A stretch of 7,579 nucleotides of DNA from CAIOHW01 sp964432565 (lineage in GTDB: Bacteria; Bdellovibrionota; UBA1018), in the NCBI GenBank assembly GCA_964432565.1, contig CAYSOA010000072.1:1-7579 (forward strand). Reading direction: 5' to 3'. Shown one piece after another: positions 1 to 4,755 of the stretch. The notes beneath the pieces were generated by a model. The model was not told where the DNA came from. It did not search any database and saw only the letters and a program-made list of their open reading frames with translations. How positions within the stretch are numbered: position 1 is the first letter of the stretch; the number at the start of each line of letters is the position of its first letter. A program made the position numbers and the translations under genes.

Positions 1-6
1 CTCTCT

Positions 7-24
7 CGGAGCACGGACGCTCCG
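7..24. other. Short hairpin after the regulator gene
   Basis: CGGAGC and GCTCCG form a perfect 6-bp stem around a 6-base loop, just beyond the stop codon of the minus-strand regulator. No T-tract follows in the minus direction within the window, so it is at best a weak or incomplete terminator. Confidence 0.3.
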
Positions 25-29
25 CTCTC

Positions 30-833
30 CTACTCCACTCGGAAAAGATCCAATGTGTAGCAGAAAACATCCTCTTCAGCCGATGGCCGCACGACTTCGC
101 GCACTTCTTCGATGGCCTGGATCAGCCTTTCGCGAATCCGGTGCACATCCCGGCGAGAAAGGCTGATGACGGAGGTGTAATGAAGCTCTTCGGAAACCTC
201 ATGATCCATCGTATCGATGCACTTGAGCCGCCAGTTGGCGTGATGCTGCTTGAGGGTCGGACTGCCACGTCCGGCATGAAGCGTTTTCGTGAGGGGCAGG
301 TATCGGCCCTGCTCCGCCTTTGCGAGGCCCAGCGAGAGCAGCGTCTGGATCGCCCGATGAATGCGTTCGGGCGGCAGATGAAAGCGCTCCGAAAGAGCCT
401 CCACGCTGCGCAGAGCAGGAACGGTGAGCGCCATATGAATCGCGGCCGGAAGCCACGATTCGTAGTACCGGAGCTGCTCCTCCAGGCTCAGGCTCTTTTC
501 AAACTTCAGTCGCTGACTCAACTCCGTACGCGCCTCGCGAAGCGCCTGGATTTCTCGTTCGTAGTGCTCACGAAGCCGTGGCGTTCCCGCCCGGTCTCGA
601 GACACCAGAAGCAGGAAAAATCGCGATTCGTGGTCGTCGTGTCCCAGAAACAGATTGCACCGATCCGCCTGCTCCAGACTCAGCTGCGCCTCGCCAGCAA
701 GCATCTGCGTGACGTAGGCATTGTGAACCGGAAGAAAGCGCGCCAGCTGACTCTTGGCCCCGCGCCCCAGCAACTCCAATCGAGCGCCCAAATAGCTCCG
801 AGCGTCTTTCGCCTCAAAAATAGAATCCGCCAT
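30..833 (-). CDS. TIGR02147/DUF4423-family HTH transcriptional regulator
   Basis: The 267-aa product matches the architecture of the TIGR02147 (DUF4423) family, putative cytoplasmic DNA-binding regulators. Residues about 12-75 form an XRE-like helix-turn-helix region (SQLARFLPVHNAYVTQMLAG at 28-47, then LSLEQADRCNLFLG). A charged, probably coiled-coil helix follows at about 85-118. A second winged-helix-like segment spans about 120-183 (YYESWLPAAIHMAL, then ALSERFHLPPERIHRAIQTL and GLAKAEQGRYLPL). The C-terminal part (about 216-266) has the family-typical sequence HYTSVISLSRRDVHRIRERL and an ending in Y-x-LDLFRV. Length is normal for the family. The start ATG has only a weak purine stretch upstream (AAGAAA) and a TAAGCT hexamer 9 nt before it, so the leader may be very short. 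It is divergent from the HExxH protein gene, with an inverted repeat between them, which suggests it controls that gene and itself. Family assignment is confident; the target is inferred. Confidence 0.88.
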   Translation of the reverse strand: MADSIFEAKDARSYLGARLELLGRGAKSQLARFLPVHNAYVTQMLAGEAQLSLEQADRCNLFLGHDDHESRFFLLLVSRDRAGTPRLREHYEREIQALREARTELSQRLKFEKSLSLEEQLRYYESWLPAAIHMALTVPALRSVEALSERFHLPPERIHRAIQTLLSLGLAKAEQGRYLPLTKTLHAGRGSPTLKQHHANWRLKCIDTMDHEVSEELHYTSVISLSRRDVHRIRERLIQAIEEVREVVRPSAEEDVFCYTLDLFRVE

Positions 834-858
834 GATTTCTTGAGCTTAGCCCAATTAA

Positions 859-873
859 TTGAGTTTTACTCAA
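859..873. promoter_or_regulatory. Perfect inverted repeat, candidate operator between divergent genes
   Basis: TTGAGT-TTT-ACTCAA is a perfect 6-bp inverted repeat with a 3-base spacer. It lies 26 bp before the minus-strand regulator ATG and 85 bp before the plus-strand gene. Each arm reads TTGAGT in one direction, a 4/6 match to a sigma70 -35 box. In the minus direction the box is followed after 19 bp by TAAGCT (843-848); in the plus direction it is followed after 16 bp by TACAGA (881-886). A dimeric regulator bound here could cover both -35 elements. The surrounding sequence (851-900) is notably AT-rich, with a further -10-like TAAAAT at 895-900. The promoter matches are weak; the palindrome is exact. 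Confidence 0.5.
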
Positions 874-946
874 AAGAAACTACAGAGTTTTTATTAAAAT
901 CACCTATCGCCGACTGCCGCACCGCATTAAAACTCGGGTCATCAAC

Positions 947-952
947 AAGGAG
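947..952 (+). promoter_or_regulatory. Shine-Dalgarno AAGGAG for the HExxH protein gene
   Basis: AAGGAG lies 6 nt before the ATG at 959 and fixes that start over the next in-frame ATG at 968. Confidence 0.8.
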
Positions 953-958
953 CACCCC

Positions 959-2263
959 ATGAAACCGATGAACCGCCTGACTATCCGATCTCTGAAACGC
1001 CCTCTGGCCGTGCTGAGCTGCTTCGCCACGCTCTCTACCGCTGCCACTCTGGTCACCTCTCTGGTTACCTTTCTGGCCACCCCTCCGGCACACGCCCGGG
1101 GAGGTGAAACCAGCGGAGGCGGCGACGGCATCACCGTCGATGGACGCCTCGTGCTGCGCGACTTTCTCGATCGCTCGCACCTCGTTGCTGACAATGCGGC
1201 GTTTCTGGAATCGATCGACGGCTTGATGCCCCTATTGCAGGATATCGGAGCGGTGCACGCTCCGTTCGCCCTGGCGATCTGGAAAGACCTCACTCGAGCT
1301 CAGATCTTTCTGACGGACGACGAACTCAGTCTGCTGCCGCCCGAACAGACGGGCATCTCGAAAGTGATCGTTCCGGAAGAGCAGATCGCGATTCGCGAAA
1401 AGAACACCATTCTCATCTCGCTTCCTGCCCTGAACCGACTGGGAGATCAGAGGCCCTACCTGCTTCTGCATGAGTCGCTGCATGGCCTCATGAAGGGAGA
1501 AGGCCCCATGCACCACGTTCGCGTCCGTGGACTGGTGAAGCATCTTCAAGCGGAACGCTCGCGCCTGGAGCTCAAAACCCTCGTTTCCGTTCTGGAGCGC
1601 TTTGGCATCCTGCTTCTCCATCCCGAAAGGAGCGGCCACGACGCGCAGGAGGCAGACTTTCAAATCACGCGCATCCTGATGAAGGGCGAAGGGTCATTCG
1701 AAACTCGCTGCGCGATCATTCAGGACGTCACCCTCCCTTACTCTCTGAGGTACATGGGAATCCGCACCTTCGGGGAATACCGCTCCTGCCCAAAGTCGCG
1801 AAGCTACAGTGCTTTGTTTCAACTCTTTCCGGACTTGAAGAAGGTCGAGGAGGGGGCTCGGCGCCTAGAGAACTTCGGCGCGATTTATAGCTACAACCTG
1901 GTTCCAACCGGACTCCTGAAGCGCTCTGAGGCCCTGAAAAGCTGCAACGAATTCGCCACCGCGGCGTACGGAAAGACCCTTCAAGTAGGCAGAGCCGATC
2001 AAACTCTGAGATTCGGACTTCGCGACACGATCAAGAACTTCAAAAGCCCGGAATCTCCTGAACTGGAACTCTATGTTCAGCAGGTGGCTGGAAATCAGAC
2101 CGAACACTATTCACTGAATCTCTACGATCTCCGCCTGGAATTTCAGTGGGCATCCGGACTGAACGAACCCGACTTCGAAAAGCTCGAACCGATTTATGTG
2201 AAGAACCAGGCTACGTGCCAAAAGCTCTTCAAGGGAAATAGCCGCGACGGCTGGCGGCGATAG
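959..2263 (+). CDS. Exported protein of unknown family with HExxH motif
   Basis: This 434-aa protein begins with a basic N-region and a long hydrophobic stretch (about 15-42) ending in PPAHA-RGGE, a good signal peptidase I site after Ala46, so export to periplasm or beyond is likely. Cys21 (AVLSC) could be read as a lipobox, but the hydrophobic run before it is too short to be convincing. The mature protein starts with a Gly-rich segment (RGGETSGGGDGITVDGR). Residues 167-178 read YLLLHESLHGLM, with H171-E172-x-x-H175 in a hydrophobic helix, the zinc-binding signature of gluzincin/metzincin peptidases. H185, H186 and H195 are nearby, but no canonical third ligand is obvious. The C-terminal half (about 240-434) is mixed alpha/beta with cysteines at C-termini of segments (RCAI, RSC, KSC, ATC) and no recognised domain. 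It is monocistronic, divergent from the regulator, with a terminator right after it. I do not recognise a named family; peptidase activity is inferred only. Confidence 0.85.
   Translation: MKPMNRLTIRSLKRPLAVLSCFATLSTAATLVTSLVTFLATPPAHARGGETSGGGDGITVDGRLVLRDFLDRSHLVADNAAFLESIDGLMPLLQDIGAVHAPFALAIWKDLTRAQIFLTDDELSLLPPEQTGISKVIVPEEQIAIREKNTILISLPALNRLGDQRPYLLLHESLHGLMKGEGPMHHVRVRGLVKHLQAERSRLELKTLVSVLERFGILLLHPERSGHDAQEADFQITRILMKGEGSFETRCAIIQDVTLPYSLRYMGIRTFGEYRSCPKSRSYSALFQLFPDLKKVEEGARRLENFGAIYSYNLVPTGLLKRSEALKSCNEFATAAYGKTLQVGRADQTLRFGLRDTIKNFKSPESPELELYVQQVAGNQTEHYSLNLYDLRLEFQWASGLNEPDFEKLEPIYVKNQATCQKLFKGNSRDGWRR
1049..1084 (+). repeat. Three tandem 12-bp imperfect repeats in the signal-peptide region
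   Basis: CTGGTCACCTCT, CTGGTTACCTTT and CTGGCCACCCCT are consecutive in-frame 12-mers encoding LVTS-LVTF-LATP (residues 31-42). They lengthen the hydrophobic part of the signal peptide and probably arose by slippage or duplication. Confidence 0.6.
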
Positions 2264-2273
2264 AATTAGAAAT

Positions 2274-2344
2274 CCTCTGGCGCGAGCTGGCACGCGCCAG
2301 CACAGAAACCAGAGGGCCGGGCGACGAAAGTCCCCGGCCTTTTT
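2274..2344 (+). terminator. Hairpin plus intrinsic terminator after the HExxH protein gene
   Basis: Starting 10 nt after the stop codon, CTGGCGCG (2277-2284) pairs with CGCGCCAG (2293-2300) in a perfect 8-bp stem. Then GGCCGGG (2315-2321) pairs with CCCGGCC (2333-2339), immediately followed by TTTTT (2340-2344), a standard Rho-independent terminator. An alternative 7-bp pairing joins CCTCTGG (2274-2280) with CCAGAGG (2309-2315), competing with the first hairpin. No open frame uses this stretch. Confidence 0.8.
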
Positions 2345-2363
2345 ACTTCGTGCGCATGAAATG
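2345..2363. repeat. Degenerate copy of the TTCATGCGCATGAA palindrome
   Basis: ACTTCGTGCGCATGAAATG is identical at 17 of 19 positions to 2788-2806 in the perfect palindrome further on. The two copies bracket about 425 bp with no conventional gene. Here the dyad is imperfect (one G/T mismatch near the core and one at the edge). Confidence 0.5.
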
Positions 2364-2459
2364 CCCGCACCAAAACTGAAAACCAGACCGGACTGCCCTC
2401 GTCCTGAAGAGCTCCGAGTTCAATGCTGTACCCGGCACCCTCTCAGTTCGCGGCAGTCG

Positions 2460-2588
2460 TTAACAATGAGTGATCAAAGCCGTGAGAAGCGCAAGAACCC
2501 TGACGAAAACGACCAATCGCCATGGCGTGGATTCAAGCTTTCTCTCGGCCTTCCGATGAGAACAACAGTCTTTGCTGGTGTTCTTCAT
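2460..2588 (-). CDS. Candidate 42-aa membrane peptide with a very strong SD
   Basis: On the minus strand the ATG at 2588-2586 is preceded by AAGGAGGTGATCC with 7 nt between GGAGG and ATG, an extended Shine-Dalgarno perfectly complementary to the 16S rRNA 3' tail. The frame runs 42 codons to TAA. The peptide starts MKNTSKDCCSHRKAERKLES, hydrophilic and basic with a Cys pair (C8, C9). It continues with a hydrophobic segment, residues 23-40 (WRLVVFVRVLALLTALIT), interrupted by R24 and R30, and ends in His-Cys. This is compatible with one membrane-crossing or amphipathic helix. I recognise no family. The size, basic N-terminus, single hydrophobic segment and masked SD resemble type I toxin peptides, but no homology is claimed. 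A plus-strand frame covers the same DNA but lacks an SD. The SD is the main evidence; codon use alone would not support the call. Confidence 0.45.
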   Translation of the reverse strand: MKNTSKDCCSHRKAERKLESTPWRLVVFVRVLALLTALITHC

Positions 2589-2594
2589 AGGATC

Positions 2595-2626
2595 ACCTCC
2601 TTTCTTGTTAGTGCAGGAAAGGAGGT
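2595..2626 (-). promoter_or_regulatory. Hairpin sequestering the SD of the small gene
   Basis: In the minus-strand RNA, ACCUCCUUUC (from 2626-2617) pairs perfectly over 10 bp with GAAAGGAGGU (from 2604-2595), with a 12-nt loop. The 3' arm is the Shine-Dalgarno sequence of the frame starting at 2588, and the 5' arm is an internal copy of the ribosomal anti-SD. If transcribed leftward, ribosome access would be blocked until the stem opens through temperature, processing, protein or an alternative fold. A promoter for this transcript is not clear; the AT-rich stretch 2668-2700 is the likeliest place. Confidence 0.55.
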
Positions 2627-2784
2627 CGTTCCCTCAACTCTGTCCGGTCTGGCGGCAGGGCTCAGAGCAAAATTCAGGCTTCAATTTATTCAATGATTTC
2701 AGCACTCACGGATCTCGCGCGGGTCTGAAAGTCGGCCCATCCGACCGAGAGCGGGTCATCGTCGAACGACCGCCCCTCCCTCGC

Positions 2785-2808
2785 TTCACTTCATGCGCAT
2801 GAAGTGAA
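2785..2808. repeat. 24-bp perfect palindrome
   Basis: The half-site TTCACTTCATGC (2785-2796) is followed directly by its exact reverse complement (2797-2808), giving 12 bp with no spacer. It lies about 70 bp upstream of the lipoprotein promoter and matches the degenerate copy at 2345-2363. It could be a dimeric regulator site, a cruciform, or an element end. No T-tract adjoins it on either strand, so it is not a standard terminator. Confidence 0.7.
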
Positions 2809-2814
2809 CTCGAT

Positions 2815-2861
2815 TGTCAGGAACTGAGACATCGGTGACAGGTGCCCAAGTTTTAGACAGG
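2815..2861. mobile_element. Possible IS terminal-repeat remnant
   Basis: Read on the minus strand this stretch starts TGTCTAAAACTTGGGC, continues CACCTGTCACCGATGTCTC, and ends CCTGACA. TGTC...GACA borders and an internal TGTCACCGATGTCTC are, from memory, typical of IS481/IS3-like terminal inverted repeats. No transposase and no partner end are visible within the window, so it would be a solo remnant. This is recall-based and uncertain. Confidence 0.25.
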
Positions 2862-2879
2862 CATGCCGCGCTCCCAGCC

Positions 2880-2907
2880 GAGACAAAACACCATAGAATC
2901 ATATACT
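2880..2907 (+). promoter_or_regulatory. Sigma70-type promoter of the small lipoprotein gene
   Basis: GAGACA (2880-2885, 4/6 to the -35 consensus), a 16-bp spacer, and TATACT (2902-2907, 5/6 to -10), followed by an A7 run (2909-2915). Predicted start near 2914 gives a leader of about 84 nt, in which GCGAC (2919-2923) can pair with GTCGC (2947-2951) around an inner GCGG/CCGC stem. Confidence 0.6.
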
Positions 2908-2997
2908 TAAAAAAATTCGCGACGCGGCACACCGCTTGCTCCACTGGTCGCTGAACACGCGTTGCGTGGAAGCCCAGTAGTGCAGAGGAGAGAGAAC

Positions 2998-3531
2998 ATG
3001 AAGCTGTTTACGAATATGAAAAACCAGACCCTGGCCCGCTTGGCGGCCACCACCACTCTGGCCCTTCTGGCCGTCGGATGCGGACAGAACCGCTCGGGGC
3101 AATATCAGGGCATCGAAATTGGCCGCGGGGCGGGAATCAATAGCGCCCCCACATCGGTCCGGCTCACCATTCAGGAAACCGGATCAGACTTCATCAACGG
3201 TACTTGGAGCACCCAAACCAGCTCGGGTTCGTTTACCGGAACACTGACGGCCGACAAGGTTCAGAATATTTTGCTCAATAAAGACAATCTCGCGAACCAG
3301 AACGGCTCGAACACCACTAGTCCCATCACGAACCCCTATGGAGGTAGTGGCTTCACGAGCAGCACCTCGTATCTCAATTTCGACGGCAGCATCGTGTGCC
3401 TCGGCAGATACACGGGAAGCCTGAACTTCGATGGCAATACGATCTCCGGCGTTCTCACTGCAGCCCAGGGATCGTACTTTCAGCAGAACATCTGCACCGA
3501 ACTCGAAGTCCGCGCCTCGAAGATCGACTAA
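2998..3531 (+). CDS. Small outer-envelope lipoprotein, beta-rich, unknown function
   Basis: The start at 2998 is set by AGAGGAG (2984-2990), 7 nt upstream; an in-frame ATG at 2962 has no such site and would put an unusual extension before the signal peptide. The 177-aa product has a basic N-terminus, a hydrophobic run, and a lipobox LLAVGC with the lipidated Cys at 28. Gly at +2 (not Asp) agrees with outer-membrane sorting by the E. coli rule. The mature part is rich in Ser, Thr, Gly and Asn with alternating strand-like segments (SVRLTIQETG, FINGTWSTQ, GSFTGTLTA, YTGSLNFDGNTISGVLTA), suggesting a small beta-sandwich or barrel. C134 and C166 could form a disulfide. No catalytic motif is seen and no named family recognised. 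It has its own promoter and converges on the LysM gene with 10 bp between stop codons. Confidence 0.85.
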   Translation: MKLFTNMKNQTLARLAATTTLALLAVGCGQNRSGQYQGIEIGRGAGINSAPTSVRLTIQETGSDFINGTWSTQTSSGSFTGTLTADKVQNILLNKDNLANQNGSNTTSPITNPYGGSGFTSSTSYLNFDGSIVCLGRYTGSLNFDGNTISGVLTAAQGSYFQQNICTELEVRASKID

Positions 3532-3541
3532 GCCGATCAAC

Positions 3542-4609
3542 TCAGCCCGTGCGTCGGCGGAGCAGAAACGCACCCCCGATCAGCACGGCCAGAGCTCCCA
3601 CCACGACCTGTGGGGGAACTGGAAGGCCTTCGCTGGCGGCTACCACGCGATCGACGGCCCCCTGAAGGGCTGCGGGCATGCGCAGTCCACCTGGCGCGGC
3701 GCTGGAATAGGAATCGGATCCGGAATCCTCCGGATTGCCCCCCTGGCTCTGGGTTCCCGCGACAGCAGCCGAGGGCTCTGAATTCGAAGCAATCGACCGA
3801 GCGCCGGCACTTTGCGAGTCCACCTGCGGTGCCGATCTGCGAGCGTTCTCCTCGGCAACCGCATTAGCCCGGCGCTGCTCCTGCAACTGAACCGCCGCCA
3901 TCTGTCGGAGGATCCCTGCGTTGTCGACGTCCATTGGGGGTATCGCCAGGGTCATCCCCGGTGCGATGGCGTTGATATTCGTCACTCCTGCATTCGCCGC
4001 TGCAATCTCGCGCCACGAGTGCACCGACCCCAGCCGCGCCTGGGCGATCTTCGAAATCGTGTCGCCCTTTTGCACCGTGTAGGACTCGGGCATGAAGCCG
4101 AAGTCTTCCGAAAAGGACTTCATGACCAGATCGTCCGAAGGACGAACGGCGGAGCGGTAGTAGACAACGGCTCCGGTCGTGATTCGAGTGCGCGGATTCC
4201 ACGCCTTCAGATCTTCAGCGACGCCGGGATCCTGGTAGATTCGCTGCGCCAAATCGACCCAGCTCCCTTCTCCGCGCACGAAATAATACGCATTGAGCAG
4301 CGCTCCCTGATGAGTAAACGGCTGCGTACGAAGTTCTGGCGCCCGCACCATCGCAAGGCCGCTGGCTCGTTCTGCAGTCGGGGCGGAGGGAATCGATTCC
4401 TGGTCAAAAACCGACTCCGTTCGTCTGCTGGCCTGTTTTTTCACCGTCTCACCCGGGACGATATCCGCCTGCGCGTCACCGTCGTCCGACAATGCCTCCG
4501 GATCAATGGCCGACGTTTCGACCTCCACCTCAATGTCATCGCCCAACATCCCTTGAGATGAACACGCGCTTCCGAGCGCAACCAGAGCCAGCAATAAAAG
4601 TGGTTTCAT
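3542..4609 (-). CDS. LysM-domain lipoprotein with C-terminal membrane anchor
   Basis: This 355-aa protein begins MKPLLLLALVALGSAC, a lipoprotein signal with Cys16 as the lipidation site. An acidic disordered stretch follows (about 20-100). Residues 108-152 (YYFVRGEGSWVDLAQRIYQD..., NPRTRITTGAVVYY) look like a divergent LysM or FimV-type module. Residues 177-224 are a canonical LysM domain (YTVQKGDTISKIAQARLG, then NAIAPGMTLAIP), which binds peptidoglycan glycan chains. A charged, probably helical segment (230-258) and a Ser/Gly/Ala-rich linker (259-307) lead to a hydrophobic segment (336-350, VVVGALAVLIGGAFLL) ending in RRRTG. LysM, helix, linker and membrane segment resemble the periplasmic half of FimV, without the cytoplasmic half. 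SD GGTGAGG lies 8 nt before the ATG. The gene is divergent from alaS. The role is probably envelope or cell-wall scaffolding. Confidence 0.88.
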   Translation of the reverse strand: MKPLLLLALVALGSACSSQGMLGDDIEVEVETSAIDPEALSDDGDAQADIVPGETVKKQASRRTESVFDQESIPSAPTAERASGLAMVRAPELRTQPFTHQGALLNAYYFVRGEGSWVDLAQRIYQDPGVAEDLKAWNPRTRITTGAVVYYRSAVRPSDDLVMKSFSEDFGFMPESYTVQKGDTISKIAQARLGSVHSWREIAAANAGVTNINAIAPGMTLAIPPMDVDNAGILRQMAAVQLQEQRRANAVAEENARRSAPQVDSQSAGARSIASNSEPSAAVAGTQSQGGNPEDSGSDSYSSAAPGGLRMPAALQGAVDRVVAASEGLPVPPQVVVGALAVLIGGAFLLRRRTG

Positions 4610-4629
4610 GGGCTAGTCCTCACCTCTCC

Positions 4630-4635
4630 AGTCTA
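4630..4635 (-). promoter_or_regulatory. -10 element (TAGACT) of the LysM lipoprotein gene
   Basis: TAGACT on the minus strand lies 20 nt before the LysM start codon, giving a leader of about 14 nt that still includes the SD (GGTGAGG, 4618-4624). No convincing -35 box is seen at 16-18 bp. The same hexamer occurs before the last gene of the window (7520-7525). Confidence 0.45.
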
Positions 4636-4720
4636 CGCTCCGAAAATCCCGACGAAATCGGTAAATTCTGCCGGCCCACTGCGGCGCGACGGCCTCTAAA
4701 AACCGCCACTTTCCAGCCAC

Positions 4721-4749
4721 TTGCCCTAATCTCGCCCGCCAGCTATGCA
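4721..4749 (+). promoter_or_regulatory. alaS: Promoter of alaS, possibly giving a leaderless mRNA
   Basis: TTGCCC (4721-4726, 4/6 to -35), a 17-bp spacer, and TATGCA (4744-4749, 3/6 to -10). The alaS ATG starts 7 bases after the end of the -10 box, exactly where transcription would begin. No Shine-Dalgarno sequence precedes the ATG. Confidence 0.45.
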
Positions 4750-4755
4750 TTCTCT

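Larger units (their letters stand above)
2383..2652. repeat. 11-bp inverted repeat pair flanking the candidate small gene
   Basis: CCAGACCGGAC at 2383-2393 is the exact reverse complement of GTCCGGTCTGG at 2642-2652. The arms lie about 250 bp apart, on either side of the minus-strand small gene and its hairpin. They could be remnant ends of a small inserted element or chance. Confidence 0.35.

Noticed and set aside
141..962. Long plus-strand open frame over the regulator gene
   Set aside because: Composition is Arg/Gln/Leu-rich shadow of the minus-strand TIGR02147 gene, it runs through the divergent promoter region and overlaps the next gene start; no SD.
2274..2344. Resemblance to a c-di-GMP-I (GEMM) riboswitch (CACGC, CAGCACAG, GGGCGACGAAAG)
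   Set aside because: Only short word similarity; the conserved tetraloop-receptor arrangement and second stem are missing, and it lies downstream of a gene directly in a terminator, with no gene following on that strand.
2466..2696. Plus-strand frame starting MSDQSREKRKNPDENDQSPW, 76 codons, overlapping the small minus-strand gene
   Set aside because: The hydrophilic start and early codon use look gene-like, but there is no Shine-Dalgarno before 2466, no clear promoter, and the second half runs through the SD/anti-SD hairpin and looks like random translation. It remains the main competitor to the minus-strand call.
2700..2780. Cluster of short GC-rich stems (GTCGG/CCGAC at 2731-2745, GGTC/GACC) suggesting a tRNA or ncRNA
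   Set aside because: No cloverleaf, anticodon arm or T-loop consensus can be drawn; the stems are short and unremarkable.
4492..4755. 88-codon N-terminal extension of alaS
   Set aside because: It overlaps the start of the divergent LysM gene and both promoters, and the AlaRS family starts at the MKAAQIREKF sequence.
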